Notes: generated by a model from the letters alone, not told the origin. Shown: positions 12,401-27,400, numbered from the stretch's first letter. The stretch: DNA of 64,000 nucleotides from Apostichopus japonicus (GCF_037975245.1 NC_092564.1:8589984-8653983), one strand, 5' to 3'. Program-made: numbers and translations.

Positions 12401-15400
12401 GAAGATTTGATATCAGAAAATGGAATCATTTCATTTAAAGTTGACCGGATCCCAAAAGACGCTACGCTGGTGTGGTTTTCGGTGAGTATCTCACTAATAT
12501 TCAACCTTGCACATACAGCTAGGACAACAAGGGCGGATCGGTCTACCGATTTAAAGTATGAAGACTTGCACAAAGAAACATCTCATGCCAGTATCTGACC
12601 TAGTTTCGAATGAGGTGTAACAGAAGTGTTAGACACCACCATCGATCCCAATAAATACACACACAGCTTGCTACCGTCGGTAATTAGACACTAGTGTACA
12701 GTCAATACATACAGCTACGGTCAATACCCACAACACAGTGTGCATAGCAGCGATGGACATCTCAGGTCTAGATAAAAGATAACAAGGTATCACGTTTCAT
12801 TACTGTCTGCATTTTGTAGTGACAAGAAAAAAACTTCACTTGCAAGCAATGGAAAGTTAACTTTATCAGAGCGCGGCACGCGGTTTGGGGCGAGTCTTTA
12901 ATGGCTTGGAACTGGTACGCAGGTGAGTCTGAGGCGATGGAAGGGCTGCCAGGTTGAGACGCAGAGTCACAGATTTTCACTTAGTCGACAATCAGGCTAC
13001 TTTCGTCGGAGAAATGTTCTGCTTTTTTTCAAGGCTCCAGTGCAGCAGGTGGGATCTCTGAGCTGACAGGAATTCATGACCCAATCCGCCCTTGTATGTC
13101 CAAGACTTTATATCGAAAATTGTTTTTTATCAGATTCTCAGTTGGAAACGAGTAGACTTGGTAATACATTAGAAGTGTTTGTATGGTATGTGAGCTGTGG
13201 TTTGCTAATGAGCATATATAGGTGGGAAGAATAAGTAAAGTAAAGCTGCGGTTGGGTTGCATTCCTAAACAGTTTTATTCTCATTTATGATATGTGGAAA
13301 TACTAAGTGCAATATGCTATTTCAGTTCATATTGCACCAGGAATGTTGACTTAAGAAATAAATTACCTATATTTATTTTGTGGAAACCTAAACTTTTTGG
13401 ATTAAACCATTGGATACATGCCAATCAGGTAAATGGTTAATAGTTAGTACGCATGTATGTAAGTTTGAAATCCAGTGAATATCCGTGAATTGTTATAACA
13501 TGGTTGGTCAGAAATCCAAGTCCAACTAGCAAAATCCAGCTTGAAGGAACGAGCTGAGCTGGTTTAATCTCAAGAAATGGAGCTTGCATTACCTTATAGT
13601 AAAAGCACATTAGTGACACTAGCAGTATGCATGGTCTGGTATAAGTGATCAGTTTTAAGATGTCATAGAGATGTGAATAGGGCACTGATTACAGTGTCCG
13701 TAGGTCAGCTGTGTTTTGTGAGTATCAAGCAATTAGTGAAGTGAATAATTGGTAAGTAGGATAAGAGTAGTAACTTATGGACATGCCCATTTATATATGA
13801 GAGGCTTGGATAATGTAATTGTGAAAACTGATGCACATTAGAGGATTACACGGTTATATATACGATCATGAGTCATTATTTATTACCTTTGTTTTCTGGT
13901 CTCTGTCTATAGCTGTACCCATCCAGACATAAAGTTTATGGTCAATTCCATGATAAGGTCAACATCATACCAAAAAATTTAAAATCATTGTACATTAAAA
14001 TTGTATAAGTTTCCAATAAATAGAATACTTGTAGTTACTAAAAATAATTTTTTCACCCCCGAAACATCATTTGTTTGATTATGGGGTCAGTTATAACAAA
14101 TGGTTCCCGTTGTAACTAAATTATGAAAAATACAGTGAAATTTCGTTTTGTGCAGATTTGTACATAGTAATCATAGATATCATCAGTTTTTTGGACTAAT
14201 TATATTTGCTATAGCATAGTGCTCACTTAATAGCTTCAATTTTTTTTCGACATCAAGGCATTAGACAATAGTGGTGAATTGAAAACACCCTCCATTTACT
14301 GTCACGCGAGTCACAAAATTTACTGTTTTTGTTTTTTTTCTCCTTGCCTGCACAATAGTTTTATCCCGTATAATGAATATCAAGTCTTCACATAGATACC
14401 AAAAGGATTACTGAATTTTCCTTTCCAGAAGATATTCAAATTTTGCGGAAAATCACCCTTTATGAATGTCACGCGAGTCACGTCACGCGAGTCACGTCAC
14501 GCGAGTCACGTCAAATCAAGATAGTGTTTCTACCTATTTACTGTGTGTTGGACTAATTATATTTGCTATAGCATAGTGCTCACTTAATAGCTTCAATTTT
14601 ATTTTGATATCAAGGCATTAGACAATAGTGGTAAATAGAAAACAGTAAACACCCTCGATTTACTGTCACGGAGTCACAAAATTGACTGTTTTGCTTTTTT
14701 TCTCCTTGCCTGCACAATAGGTTTACTCCAAAATAATGAATATCAAGTCTTCACATAGATACCAAAAGGATTACTGAATTTTCCTTTTCAGAAGATATTC
14801 AAATTTTGCAGAAAATCACCCTTTATGAATGTCACGCGAGTCACGTCACGCGAGTCACGTCAAATCAAGATAGTGTTTCTACCTATTTACTGTGTGAAAA
14901 TTACAGGGATGTTATCTAGTTTGATGAATGAATCACTGATTAAAGATATCATATGCATTCCCCTTTAATTAGGCAACTTGAATAATATGGGCACACATAA
15001 TGCAACTAATTATCATAATTTCATTTGAAATATCAGAATTTAAAATCATGAATATTTATTCGCAATATAATGCCTATTTTATCACCACATTTGGAAAGTT
15101 AGCACATGTCATTGATTTTTTAGTATTATACTAAAACATAATCTACATTTGTATCTGGCAATGCCATGTGCTATGCCTTGACAACCTTAAGGTCTTAACT
15201 GCTCAATCATTCCCAAAATCCTATGAGCAAATGTATCTTCTCAAATATTACACTTTTGGTTTATTCAAAAATGACAAATGAGAATGGTAATTTGAATCAC
15301 ATTTTGATAGATCTGTTTCTTCTATAACTTTCAAATGAGTGACTTCAACAAACTAAATATTGTTATAAATATTAATTGACAAAATATATTGCCTGAACAA

Positions 15401-18400
15401 CTGTACTACCCGTACAGTATATTACCTACTGTCTGCAGTCATGAAGGTAACTCGGGGACATTAATATCATCTGGACATTCCCAAGGGAAGTACCTTTTGG
15501 ACACTTTCTTGACCAATGAATGTTATATTTCACTATGCAAGATCTGTACCCTCAATTCACTACTGCATTTGGTCTAGAACCATCCGAAAAGTGAACTTGT
15601 CACGCGAGTCACAATACATCTTCATCGTTATTTTCATGCGTTACAACTTTTTTTCAAAGTTGCATAGCAATTGAGGTAGAGGTATTTTTCAACTTCGGTA
15701 TGATTATAAAAAGTGATTGGAAAAATTTTAATAAGACATAAGAAATCGAACATTTGTGTGTGCATTCTGATTTTTGCTAATAGTAACTGTCACGCGAGTC
15801 ACGTTTAGTTTTTCGCCAATTTCACCCCCAATACTTGAGGTATAAATATTTTTTCTCTACTGTTGTAAGCATTAAGGCGTACATTCACTGCTACATTAAT
15901 GCTTTTCTCCCAGGTAATTATTTTATTTGTTAAATGATATCAAATAGAGAGGAATTTGAGTAAAAATGTCACGCGAGTCACCATGGAATTGACCTTATAA
16001 ATGTTTACTCCATGTTAGAGTTATCTTGGATGAAAACAGTCAATAGTGATCAGACAGTCTGTTTACGTTCTTTGTTTTATATTTCTACGCAGGCCAAGGT
16101 CACCAAATGGAAAGGTAGATACCCGGGAGGGACGTATAATTCTGTGTACCATTCGGCAAGCAGCTGGTACTCACCGAGTAATTGTTACATCCAGAGTAAA
16201 CTACTCAATAATAAATTAAAGGTGAGATTCTATATCAGTGTCTGCTAGTTTCTTCTCTATTGTCATTTAATTCATTATATGTAGTATAGAGCACTAGATA
16301 CTTGTACATTGAAGGAATGATATCTTGATATTTTGGTTATATTTCTTTCTTTATGTTTGTTAACTTCACTTTGAATCTTGGCTGCACTACAGTGTTGATG
16401 AATGTGCTGGCTTCACCTCAATCAATAGTTGAGGGAGTGGTCTGATGCTGAGGCACACACTTGTTCAGTGAGATGGACAATTTGAGTGGTATTCCCGGGA
16501 GCTGGAATACATGGCATCTGCATGAACACTCACAAGAAGAGAAGGCTTGAAATAAGCCGCTGCTCAACCGTAATTATCATACAAATAGAGTTTCAAAGCA
16601 GCTACAAACTCTTGGGACAGCAGTCAACAAAATTCTTGAAATGGCAGTCACTGAACATCTGGCCCATAACTAAGAAGCTTCCATGAGGACTGAGTCAGGA
16701 CCCACCAGGTTGCAGGAAGCTAGTTTGCGACTGCCAAAATTTGTAGACAAATTTTCCAACGTCTGGAAAATCCCTCGCTTCACTGAAAACTCTTTCCAAC
16801 ACACTAATGTGTCCACCCAAAGTTTTTGGACGGTAGTTTCAAGATATAATGAACAAGCTAAGCTAAACTAATGTTAATAAACTTGCTGTAGATGGTTGAG
16901 AATATGCTACTGGTAGAGTTGACCTGACATGGTCCGTAAATTTAATTTGGATTCCTGTGACGGGCAAAGAATGTATTACTGTTTAATACCGAAGCAGGTG
17001 GGGAAGTGGGATTGGTTGGGGCTTTGTTTGTTTCATGTGGTTTTGTTGTATCCATTTCATCTGTATGATCTATGAAATGTAGACAGATTCCCGCCCTGAC
17101 AATATCTGGCTGTTTTGATGGTGGAATTATTGCAGCTTATATAAATATTTAAAATTTGGTCAAACCTTGATTGCGTTTATAAGTGAGTTTTGGAAGAAGT
17201 CATAATGGTGTGTATGTATTTCCGATATTTAAAGGTTGGAGATCGAGCTGTGGTTGGAATATTGTCTTCCTGCTCCTGCAACGTCACGTTTCACTACCAC
17301 CTCATGTCAAGAGGAGATATCGTCTTCTCTGGAGTCAAGGAACCAAATCCAAATGATATCTCTATGGTCGCTGTCAATGGTAAGTTTTGCTAGTGCTTTG
17401 ATATTATCTTCTTGTTACAAATTCTTCAGATTGGTTTCTGTATTTGATCTAAGGTAAACATTATATCCAAGCACGTGTGTGGTAAGTTTGTGTCATGCCA
17501 CATAGCTAGTAGAGACATTGAGGATGGGCAGATATGTCATCATAGTAATTATGGAACCAACGTGAAGCACCTCCTACCTTCCGAAGGTGAAGATAACGCT
17601 CTTTTTTATATATATTTAATGGCCTTCTGGAAACATGTTGTAATGGACCTTAATAAGGGTTCTTCTCAAAGTGTTTCTCTACAAACTAATGACTTCTAGT
17701 AACTTATTGTTTACATAACTGAGAAATCATTGGTACTTATATCAGTGATAATATTTGTTATTTTGTCTTGATATGGGAACATGGTGGTCAAATGGAATGG
17801 CAATGAACTTGTCACCTAAGGATTGTAGGTTTGAGTTCTGGTCAGATCTTTATGTTGTGTCATTGGCACTTTATCGTCATTACCTCGCTCCACCCAGATG
17901 CATAAATTGGGACTGGCGAGGTATCGGCGTGAGGCGGTTTGTGGCTGCAACCCAAGGGACTCATAGATGTGGTGTGCTATAGTGTCTGAGGACCAACTGT
18001 TTCAGTTGTGAACATTAAGGTGTGGGTGTGAAGTTACCAATGATCAGGAGTTAACTGTTGTAAAGTTGTGTGCATAGGCCTCGCCTCGATACAAGACCTT
18101 CAGCTTTCTTTTTTGTAATAATTATCCATTCTAAAGAATGATAATAAATGTCCAAAGAGGCATTTTGAAGAATGCCACAATGATACAATGTTTCCCATAT
18201 TAATGAAAGGATCTTTCAGGACTTAACAGCTACATCCTTTGATCATGGACCATTCAGGTCTTATTGGAATAGGATTTGATGGATATGCATTGTTCTTCTT
18301 GTTCTTTTAGATACCATTCTATGCAAGACTGCCATTACATTTGGTGCCACACATGCCATGGCACCTGCCACCCAGTTGGTTGTGTACTATCTAAAGGAAG

Positions 18401-21400
18401 ATAATGAAACAGTTGCTGACCACTTGCCATTACAAGTGGAACCCAGTTTTGAAAATGAGGTAGGTCACATCAGCAGAGTTAAAGTTGACTATTGGTTTCA
18501 GTTTGAACTGCATCATGCTGACCAAGATTAAGTACACATAACTGAATGATCTTAACTGTAGTTAAAGGTGATCAGTATTGACCCTAAGTAATGGCAGGAA
18601 GACAAGTAAAAGTCACGCATGCTTCAACTTTCACCAACCATTTTTACTACCACTTTCAAAGTATTGTACCCCAATGAATCATTTAATTGTATTATTAAAA
18701 AGCCATTCAATGTCTGGACGTAACACAGATCCACCAGGAAAGCACTTTTGCAAGTTTTTAGGGTTCTCAAATTTTGGGGCCAATACTGATGTTCTTTAAA
18801 GAACAAACCACTTGGCTCCTAGCTGGATAGTTGTCAGCCATTTAGTCCAGGTCAGAGAGATTCTGTCCTACACATTTAAATGTAATATTTTGTAGTATTA
18901 GATGCCCAATTTCAGGAAAGCAAATCCTGCTCTGTACGGTTTCAGAGTGATCCTGTATTGAAGCAGGAATTCACATCTTAATTCAAACACAACTAAAAGG
19001 TTTTTGTGAAAGCTATAAAGGATTTCTTCATGCTCAAAATGGTACAGTCAACTAAATTTTTTGTTTTGGGTAATTTTTGTAAAAACATATAAGAAAGAGA
19101 AACCTTTTCAGCATTGACACATTCTTTTAATAGAAAAAACCCCAGTTACCTCAGTTTATTTTATCACTAAGCAAATATGAAATTAAATGCTATGATAGTT
19201 TTGTTTTCTGCTAGGTGGGTGTCCAGTTTTCCTCCAATCATACATCTCCAGGGTCTAAGCTTACGATGACTATCACTGCTAAGCAGGGATCATGTATCTG
19301 TGTGGGATCAGTCGACCGCAGTGTTCAGCTGTTACAACCTGGATATGAGCTGAACTCAGCCAAGGTAGGAAATATTACATCATGTCAAACTTCTGTTGCC
19401 CTATAGTATACTATGATATTCTTATAATCATCAATTCTTATATTATATCAGTGGTATATCAGTGGTATATTATTGGATGTCACAATATTAATCATTGATA
19501 TTATTAAATGTATGTTATTGATATCATGTTGTTGATGTTATATTAAAATGATGTCATGTTACTGATGTCATATTACATTGTTGATGTCATATCAAACATG
19601 ACATCTTGTTGATGTCATATGTATAGTGGTGTTGCATCTTTAATATCACATTAATGATGCCATATCATTGATGACAGATAACTGTGTTGATGTCGTTATA
19701 TCATTTAACAGCATATCATAGATGTCATATTGTTGATGTCGTCATCAATATCAGATGATTGATGTCATGTTATTCATTTCATGTTTAATAGTGGTGTTAT
19801 ATCTTTATCTTAATCATATAAATGATGTCATATTACATTGCTGGTGCCCTTACATTGTTGATAGGCATGTCATAGCTGTCATATTATTTATGCCATGTCA
19901 TCCATGGCAGATGATTGATGTAATATTATTGATTTAGATCACTCTAGTTCTTTCCTTGAGGTCATGTTTTGATACATGGCTGACCAAGACTATTACTATT
20001 ATTAGTGCAAGTTACATGTACGAAGAATCCCTCAACAAATTTCCTAACTTTTTCTTTTCACAATTGCCCTGCGCTGCAGAATGCAGCAGTTTATTGACTA
20101 TGTATAAATTACATTTCCTCCCTAGATCTTTAGCGAAATGAATAATTATAACTCTTTGGAGCCACCTCGCCCAGAGACTTGGTGGACAACTAGAAACAAG
20201 AGGAATACAAATTGGAGGGGATCTCTCCCCACAGACTCATATGAAGCCTTTAAGGTATGTACCTTAAGCTTGGCTGTTTGTCAGAGAACGATTGGAGGTC
20301 ATTTTCTTTGTGCTATATCCCTTGAAGTTGTGACAAATCCTTCAAATTTTGTTGTATGCCATAAAAATTATGCTGTATATTCTTGAATTTATGCTATATC
20401 CTTCAAATGTGATACAGTTGCTATGATACAGTTGCTATGTTTACAGTAGCTATGCTAACAGTAGCTATGCCTACTTTAGCTATGCTTACTGTAGCTATGC
20501 TTACAGTAGCTATGCTTACTGTAGCTATGCTTACAGTAGCTATGCTTACTGTAGCTATGCTTACAGTAGCTATGCTTACAGTAGCTATGCTTACAATAGC
20601 TATGCTTACAGTAGCTATGCTTACTGTAGCTATGCTAACAGTAGCTATGCTTACTGTAGCTATGCTTAGAGTAGCTATGCTTACAGTAGCTATGCTAACA
20701 GTAGCTATGCTTACTTTAGCTATGCTTACTGTAGCTATGCTTACAGTAGCTATGCTACAGTAGCTATGCTTACAGTAGCTATGCTTACTGTAGCTATGCT
20801 TACTGTAGCTATGCTTACAGTAGCTATGCTTCCTGTAGCTATGCTTACAGTAGCTATGCTACAGTAGCTATGCTACAGTAGCTATGCTTACAGTAGCTAT
20901 GCTTACTGTAGCTATGCTTACTGTAGCTATGCTTACAGTAGCTATGCTTACAGTAGCTATGCTTGCAGTAGCTATGCTTACAGTAGCTATGCTTACAGTA
21001 GCTATGCTTACAGTAGCTATGCTTACAGTAGCTATGCTTACAGTAGCTATGTACTGTTTCCAGTGGAATGAATCCTGTGATGTAATAACAATACCACATA
21101 TGTTTTTAAATTTGACATTGTTGTTAATACAATTTTTTGACACTTTAAGAAACTTTGTCACTGAAACTGAAAACCTTAACAAAAACTTGCAAATTTTTTG
21201 GTAGAAGACCATATAAGATCCTGCATGGTAAGTCAGATAAAAAGTCTTGGGATCCAGAATATTTACTTCTTAAATACTTACTGGGATCATGTACCTATTA
21301 TTCTACAAATGAAATTGTATGAACCAAAAAAATTGAAAAGAGCAAAGAATTTTGGCTAGAATTAGGATTCCAAGCATCAATGCCTCAGGATCACAAAACA

Positions 21401-24400
21401 TTTTAAAGCAGATTGCAGTTGGAGGAAAGTAAAACTTCCAACAGTTACATCTGTTAGCTTGTATGCAGTATTCAACCCACAAAAGTAAGTAATTTTTATA
21501 ACAAATTGAATTTAATGTGAAAGATATGAAAATTACAGCAAGTGAGTCATTTTCTTAAATTTTTTTCCTTTTTTTTCTTTTCTTGAAGGCTACAGGACTT
21601 CATGTGATGACTGATAGAGCCAATCTCAGGTTCCAACCAGTGATTACTAACCCTGGTAAATGATTACTATTATTAATATTTATTATTATTATTACTCCAG
21701 GGATTTAGCTGCAGTAACGTTTGATGCAATTTGCTTGAGGATGTTTGTAGTCTATCATATAAGCTGATAAATTGGGTTCGGATAAGGTGGAGTGAGAGAT
21801 GGGGGCTGGGGAAGGGGGAGGATAGTTAGTGGGAGGAGGGTTGAGAGGTGGTTGACATAGGTGACGTGGGTTGAGCTAATAGATAATTCAACGCATAGAT
21901 AATATATAGTAAGACTTCCTACAGGCTGACAATTCATCACCTGTCATTTATCTAATCCAGATCTTGAGTATGTTTGATCAGGTAATTAGAATTTCAAAGG
22001 AAGTTGCTAGTTTAGGGGTTAAACAAAAATGCACTCTCCATCAGTACAGAACATCCTTGTTTACCTTACATGCTTTTGGTTGAGCAGAAGAGATTAAGAA
22101 TTGTAATACTTAAGTTATAACTAAAGTAACACATATACATAAATATATAATATTGATCTCAGAGTAGAGAATGTCAAAATTCTAAAATGAGAATATAAAC
22201 TTTATTAATATGATCAGTAAGTAGTAGAGATAGATTGTATTATTAATATGTGAATAAATAACTTGCTTGGTTTCCTCATGGATGAAATGCCCACTGTACT
22301 TTTATCCAGCTATGGATTGAACCCTCCAACTTCCAGTTGCATAGCTGCATAATTGTGCCTAACTTTTCGTCATTGTTTTATTATTGAACAAATGTGTTGA
22401 ATTTGCTCATTGGAAAGAGGTATTATCTGTTTGCTGTGTTAAGTTAATAGTTGCAATCACAGATATCCTGTTTTATGTCTTGTAGATGAAAGACCATCAA
22501 TTTACCAGTCTCTTAAAACACGCCAAGACGGGGAGAGAGTGTCTCGCAATGTTCGCAGAGCATATTTTCCTGAGACGTGGCTGTGGGATTGTTATAATAT
22601 GAGGTTAGTTAAAGTCTGTTTCACATGGCCTATCCAAATGCTGTTTTCTAAGATGCTAAGATAGTAGAACGGTCAGAGTTTATATGAAATCACATTTCAA
22701 TTTTTGGTTGGAATAGTGGCATTGATGTGTTAGGTTTGTTATTACAGCTGACACAAGGCCTTGTTTGGTTGGAATAGCGGCATTGATGTGTTAGGTTTGT
22801 TATTTGAGCTGAAACAAGGGCTAGTGTGGTTGGAATAGTGGCATTGATGTGTGTTTGTTATTAGAGCTGAAACAAGGACTAGTGTGGTTGGAATAGTGGC
22901 ATTGATGTGTGTTTGTTATTAGAGCTGAAACAAGGCCTAGTGTGGTTGGAATAGTGGCATTGATGTGTGTTTGTTATTACAGCTGAGACAAGGACTAGTG
23001 TGGTTGGAATAGTGGCATTGATGTGTTAGGTTTGTTATTACAGCTGAAACAAGGCCTTGTTTGGTTGGAATAGCGGCATTAATGTGTTAGGTTTGTTATT
23101 AGAGGAAACAACTCCTAGTGTGGTTGGAATAGTGGCATTGATGTGTGTTTGTTATTAGAGCTGAAACAAGGACTAGTGTGGTTGGAATAGTGGCATTGAT
23201 GTGTGTTTGTTATCACAGCTGAAACAAGGCCTAGTGTGGTTGGAATAATGGCATTGATGTGTTAGGTTGTTATTACAGCTGAAAAAAGGCCTTGGGTTTG
23301 AATAGTGGCTTTGATGTGTAAAACCTAGTGTAGTTGGAATATTGGCATTGATGTGTTGGGTTTGTTATTACAGCTGCATAATCATCTGTAATGAAGTTTG
23401 GATCTTAAATCAAATGTCTCCCTACCAAAGGATGCTGTGATGATTTCTTGATGGAGAGGAAATCTGGGTCTTTTCCTGCTTATAATCATGTTCCATTAGA
23501 ATAGTTTTTCCACTACCTTCACTTATGTTGAAGACCAACGAGTCAAACTATGGGAAATTAAGCTCTGCGGCAAGGTTCAAACAAAAAAATGGGAAATTTA
23601 ATTATAACGATGTGATTAGCCCACTTCAGTAGAATAAAATGGTTTGAGTTCAACTCGATTATAGCCTACGGACCTCAATTTATTAAGACAGATCTTGACT
23701 TCTGGGTATGCAGCTTCCTTATTGGCTTAGTTCAGTTTTCAAACTCTGGTTAACTTTGACGTGGTTTTCTTTCTGTAACCATGTTGATCTCACCAGATTA
23801 TCGCAAATTACCGGTGCAATTTCTTTAAGAGGTCTATTGTTTTCCGTTTGCTGCTGAACCAGCCAGTAACGTCAAGTTTATGGCAACAATTGTTTCCACC
23901 CAATACTTATATGCAAATCTAAGTCCTGACGATTATTTTGAAACGCAACAACATTTTTCGAAGATCTTACACAATAATCAAAATTGATAATTTTTTTTTT
24001 AAAAAAGCGACAAATTGTTTCAATTTCATTAGCGTATTCAATGCTGTCAGATATCATTTAAATTAAAGATTTATAGCAAAGATTATTTATTATAAAGAGT
24101 GGTGATACAAATTAGGACATTAAAATATTGTTTCGCCAACTGATAGGTAAAAGAAAATCTTTTTTAAGAAAAGATTGCAGCTTGCAAAATTCAGATAGGA
24201 AGCCTACTTTGGTGTCTGCATTTAAAGCACTTTATAAAAAATGATGTTATAATGTGACATCAGTAGTATCCAATGTTTCTAGAGCTTTAATAGACAGTAA
24301 CGAAAACAGCAGAAATTTAGAAAATTGGTTTGAAACTTTTTGCCCAAACAGCATTCCAAACCGATTCAAAGAAATGAGTCCTAGCAGAAAGAAAGTACTG

Positions 24401-27400
24401 GTATTGAATATTTTTACAACATAAAGGTGCAAAGGGTTTTCATAACAACAACAACAACAACAATTTCGTGTTCTGTTTTTTTTGCAGTTCCACTCGAAAG
24501 CACGAACAGTTTAGAGTTCATCTCCCTGACTCGATCACGACATGGTCCACTCAAGCTTTTGCTCTGTCTGAAGTACATGGATTTGGTCTCAGCCAGATGT
24601 CACCCCTAGTGTCGATCAAGAGGTTTTTCGTGGACTTTACTCTACCCTACTCTGTGATACGTGGAGAGCAAGTCAGATTGCCCGTCTCTGTTTATAACTA
24701 CCAGGATATTTGTGTGCAGGTACGTCCGATATGTTTTTTGCTGTTTGTGTCCCTCTTGTTTCAATTTGTTTTTGTTGTGTGCGTTTATTTTTCTTTGGAG
24801 AAAAACTTGAACAATTATCAACTTAAACATAAAATAAAAAACCCTCCATGTTTTTTTAAGCAACAATACAGCACTGATGAATGTAGGATTACAAGAATAA
24901 TTTTTTTTGTAGATGAATCTTATTTTGCAATCTTGGCTGTTTTCAGGTTACTCTGACTGTCGTCTTGCAAGAGGGTGCTCGATTTTGGGAATCCGGAGAT
25001 CAGACCAGAACCGAAACACTTTGTATGCAAGAGCACGAAACCCAGACAGTCAACCTGGAGGTTGAATTCAATCAGCTGGGCAAAGTCCGTATGCTGGGTA
25101 AACTTGTCTCCTGTTTAATACCTTGTTCATTTCAAAACAAATGTCTTCATGTTTTGAGGACTTAAGTAGAAATACAGTAATACATAAACTTTCATTGTGT
25201 ACCTTTCTTATAGGTGCAGTGTTTCTCTCATCTGCTGACCCCAGTTCTACCCTCTCCCCCCCCCCCCCCATGTATCCTTCCTCAGCTCAGCCTTGCTCAG
25301 CTAACACTTCCTCAAATGAAATGTTTGAATGCTAACCTACCCTGTGAGGGAAAAATAAAGTTGTATCAATGTTCAACCAAGTAGATACTGCAATATGAAT
25401 TAGAAAGATGAAAATAAGAATTGAGTGAAATTCCTCAGGTTTTTTTTTGTCTTTAGGTAATACAACTATTGAATTTGTGTTTTGTTTAAAGCTGCTGGAG
25501 ATGCTCATACTGCCTTTGGTTGTTGCTCTGATGACATCGGTGATGCAATCATTGCATCAGATAAAATATCCAGAGCTCTGATGGTGGAGGTGAGTTCTGG
25601 GTCAAATCAAAGCTTTTCGACTGTTTACATTGTGTACAATTATTCAGATATGTGGTATACTAAATTGAGGCCTAATATTAACGACCCTCAATATTATGTA
25701 TAAGAGAAGGAGCATTTGAATTGCGAATAACTGAAGATATAAATCTGTGAGTCAATAGGGTACTGCACTTTGATTGAACTTGTGCAATTACTTATTCCCT
25801 AATTTGAGTGAGATTGCTAAAAAATTCATTACTTTTGTATGCATGAGTAATACCTCCAAATAAGATTTGATTTGACCTTTATTGTAAACATGAAAAGAAA
25901 AACAAACTGTATCAAATATCCTGTGCTAGTAACTCATTTTTTTAAGAGCCATGGTGTATTGTATTCTCTTTTTATAAATTAAAACTATGATTTTAAAATG
26001 TATCATGTATGGTGGGCAGGGAAGGGCAATACTCTCTTCAATCTTTTCACCTTCACCAATCTTCTATTGTTTTCAGCCGGAAGGTATTCCAAGGGCATAT
26101 ACTTACAGCGTATTCTTTTGCCCAAATGGTGAGTAGATCTTAGAAAATTTATGGTGCACATTTCGTGGAGTAATTTAGAAATCTATCTTGAAGATCTTTC
26201 TCTAGACGATATGTGCCGATCAGTCCCTGCTATGAATTCTTGCTGTTGTGTAAACTTAAACTGAAGGTAAAATGGAACTTGTGTGATAGTATTTTGCTGT
26301 GTTGGAACAGGTGACTTATTCCTGTATATTGTTGAAAAGAAATGAATGTTTGACTTGCAGGATGCATTTATTCATTTTTGGAGAATATCAGCGTTTGACT
26401 CTTTGTAGATAGATACATCCAGTAGCCAGTTTAAGAATGGTCATGGTTCATGATTAAAGCAATTTCTATCAATCTATGGGAAATCTCTGAGTTTCATTGC
26501 AGATGTTTCTCTCAATTTTCTTGCTTTTTTGTTTGTGTTAAAAATCTTCCTTTTGACAGAAATTAAAATAAAATAATATTTTATAGCAAATAATAAGGTA
26601 GACTGGTACCAGAATTTCCTTCACAGTTAAAAAAGAGTTAAAATAGATAGATAAAAAAGGACAAATCAGAAAAGAATAAAACTACCTAATGACAATGCAA
26701 TCCCATTTATTTCCCCCCTCCCAAACCCTCTTTTAACAAGTTTAGTCTGTAATAGGGATTATCAGTCCACTTTCACCCTCTCTTGTTTGAAAATTTAGGA
26801 TTATGGAGTGATATCCTCAGGCGCTTGTGAACTGCATTGTGTGTTGAATCACAGAAATATGACCTGTCTTTATGAACCATTTTACTTTTGGTCAATAAAT
26901 GCACCACAAAAATAATGATAATAGTTATTAACATGGAAAAAGAGTAAGTTATTTGTTGCCTCAGTTGTTGTCTTATGCATTAGAATGTTCACTGATTCAT
27001 ACATCACAACAACTCTATGGTAGTGAATGTTTGAAACATATTTCAAACTCTCATCTATTCTCTAGAACGGATCCATCTGAGCACTCCAAATCGATACGAA
27101 TATCAGTTCCTCAAGAAACCCCCCGGCATGGACTTCCTGGTATTCATGTGTAAGGCTAGCAACGATGCTAGGATCGCTCTGGCGCCCTCTGTTGATTCAC
27201 ATCTTCGTTATGAAATCGTCATCGGAGGATGGGAAAACACTCAAACCTGGCTGAGCAGGGACAGAAACGGTAAGTCCAAAATTGTAACAAACATTACGGA
27301 CTCAGAAACAATAATCATTTGATTCATGGTTGACCGTGTTGTATCTTTGATATGAACTAATTTGACAAAATTTATGCAAATTGTACTTACAGTTTTGATT

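Noticed and set aside
17779-17850. Functional tRNA gene
   Set aside because: Only A- and B-box-like words are present; the arms do not pair into a cloverleaf and a SINE body follows.
20437-21212. Pentapeptide-repeat frames (MLTVA, IATVS, YCKHS)
   Set aside because: Products of the 15-bp array in three frames; not genes.
24468-24956. 162-codon frame as a separate gene
   Set aside because: It is exon 13 of the thioester gene read through its donor into the intron.
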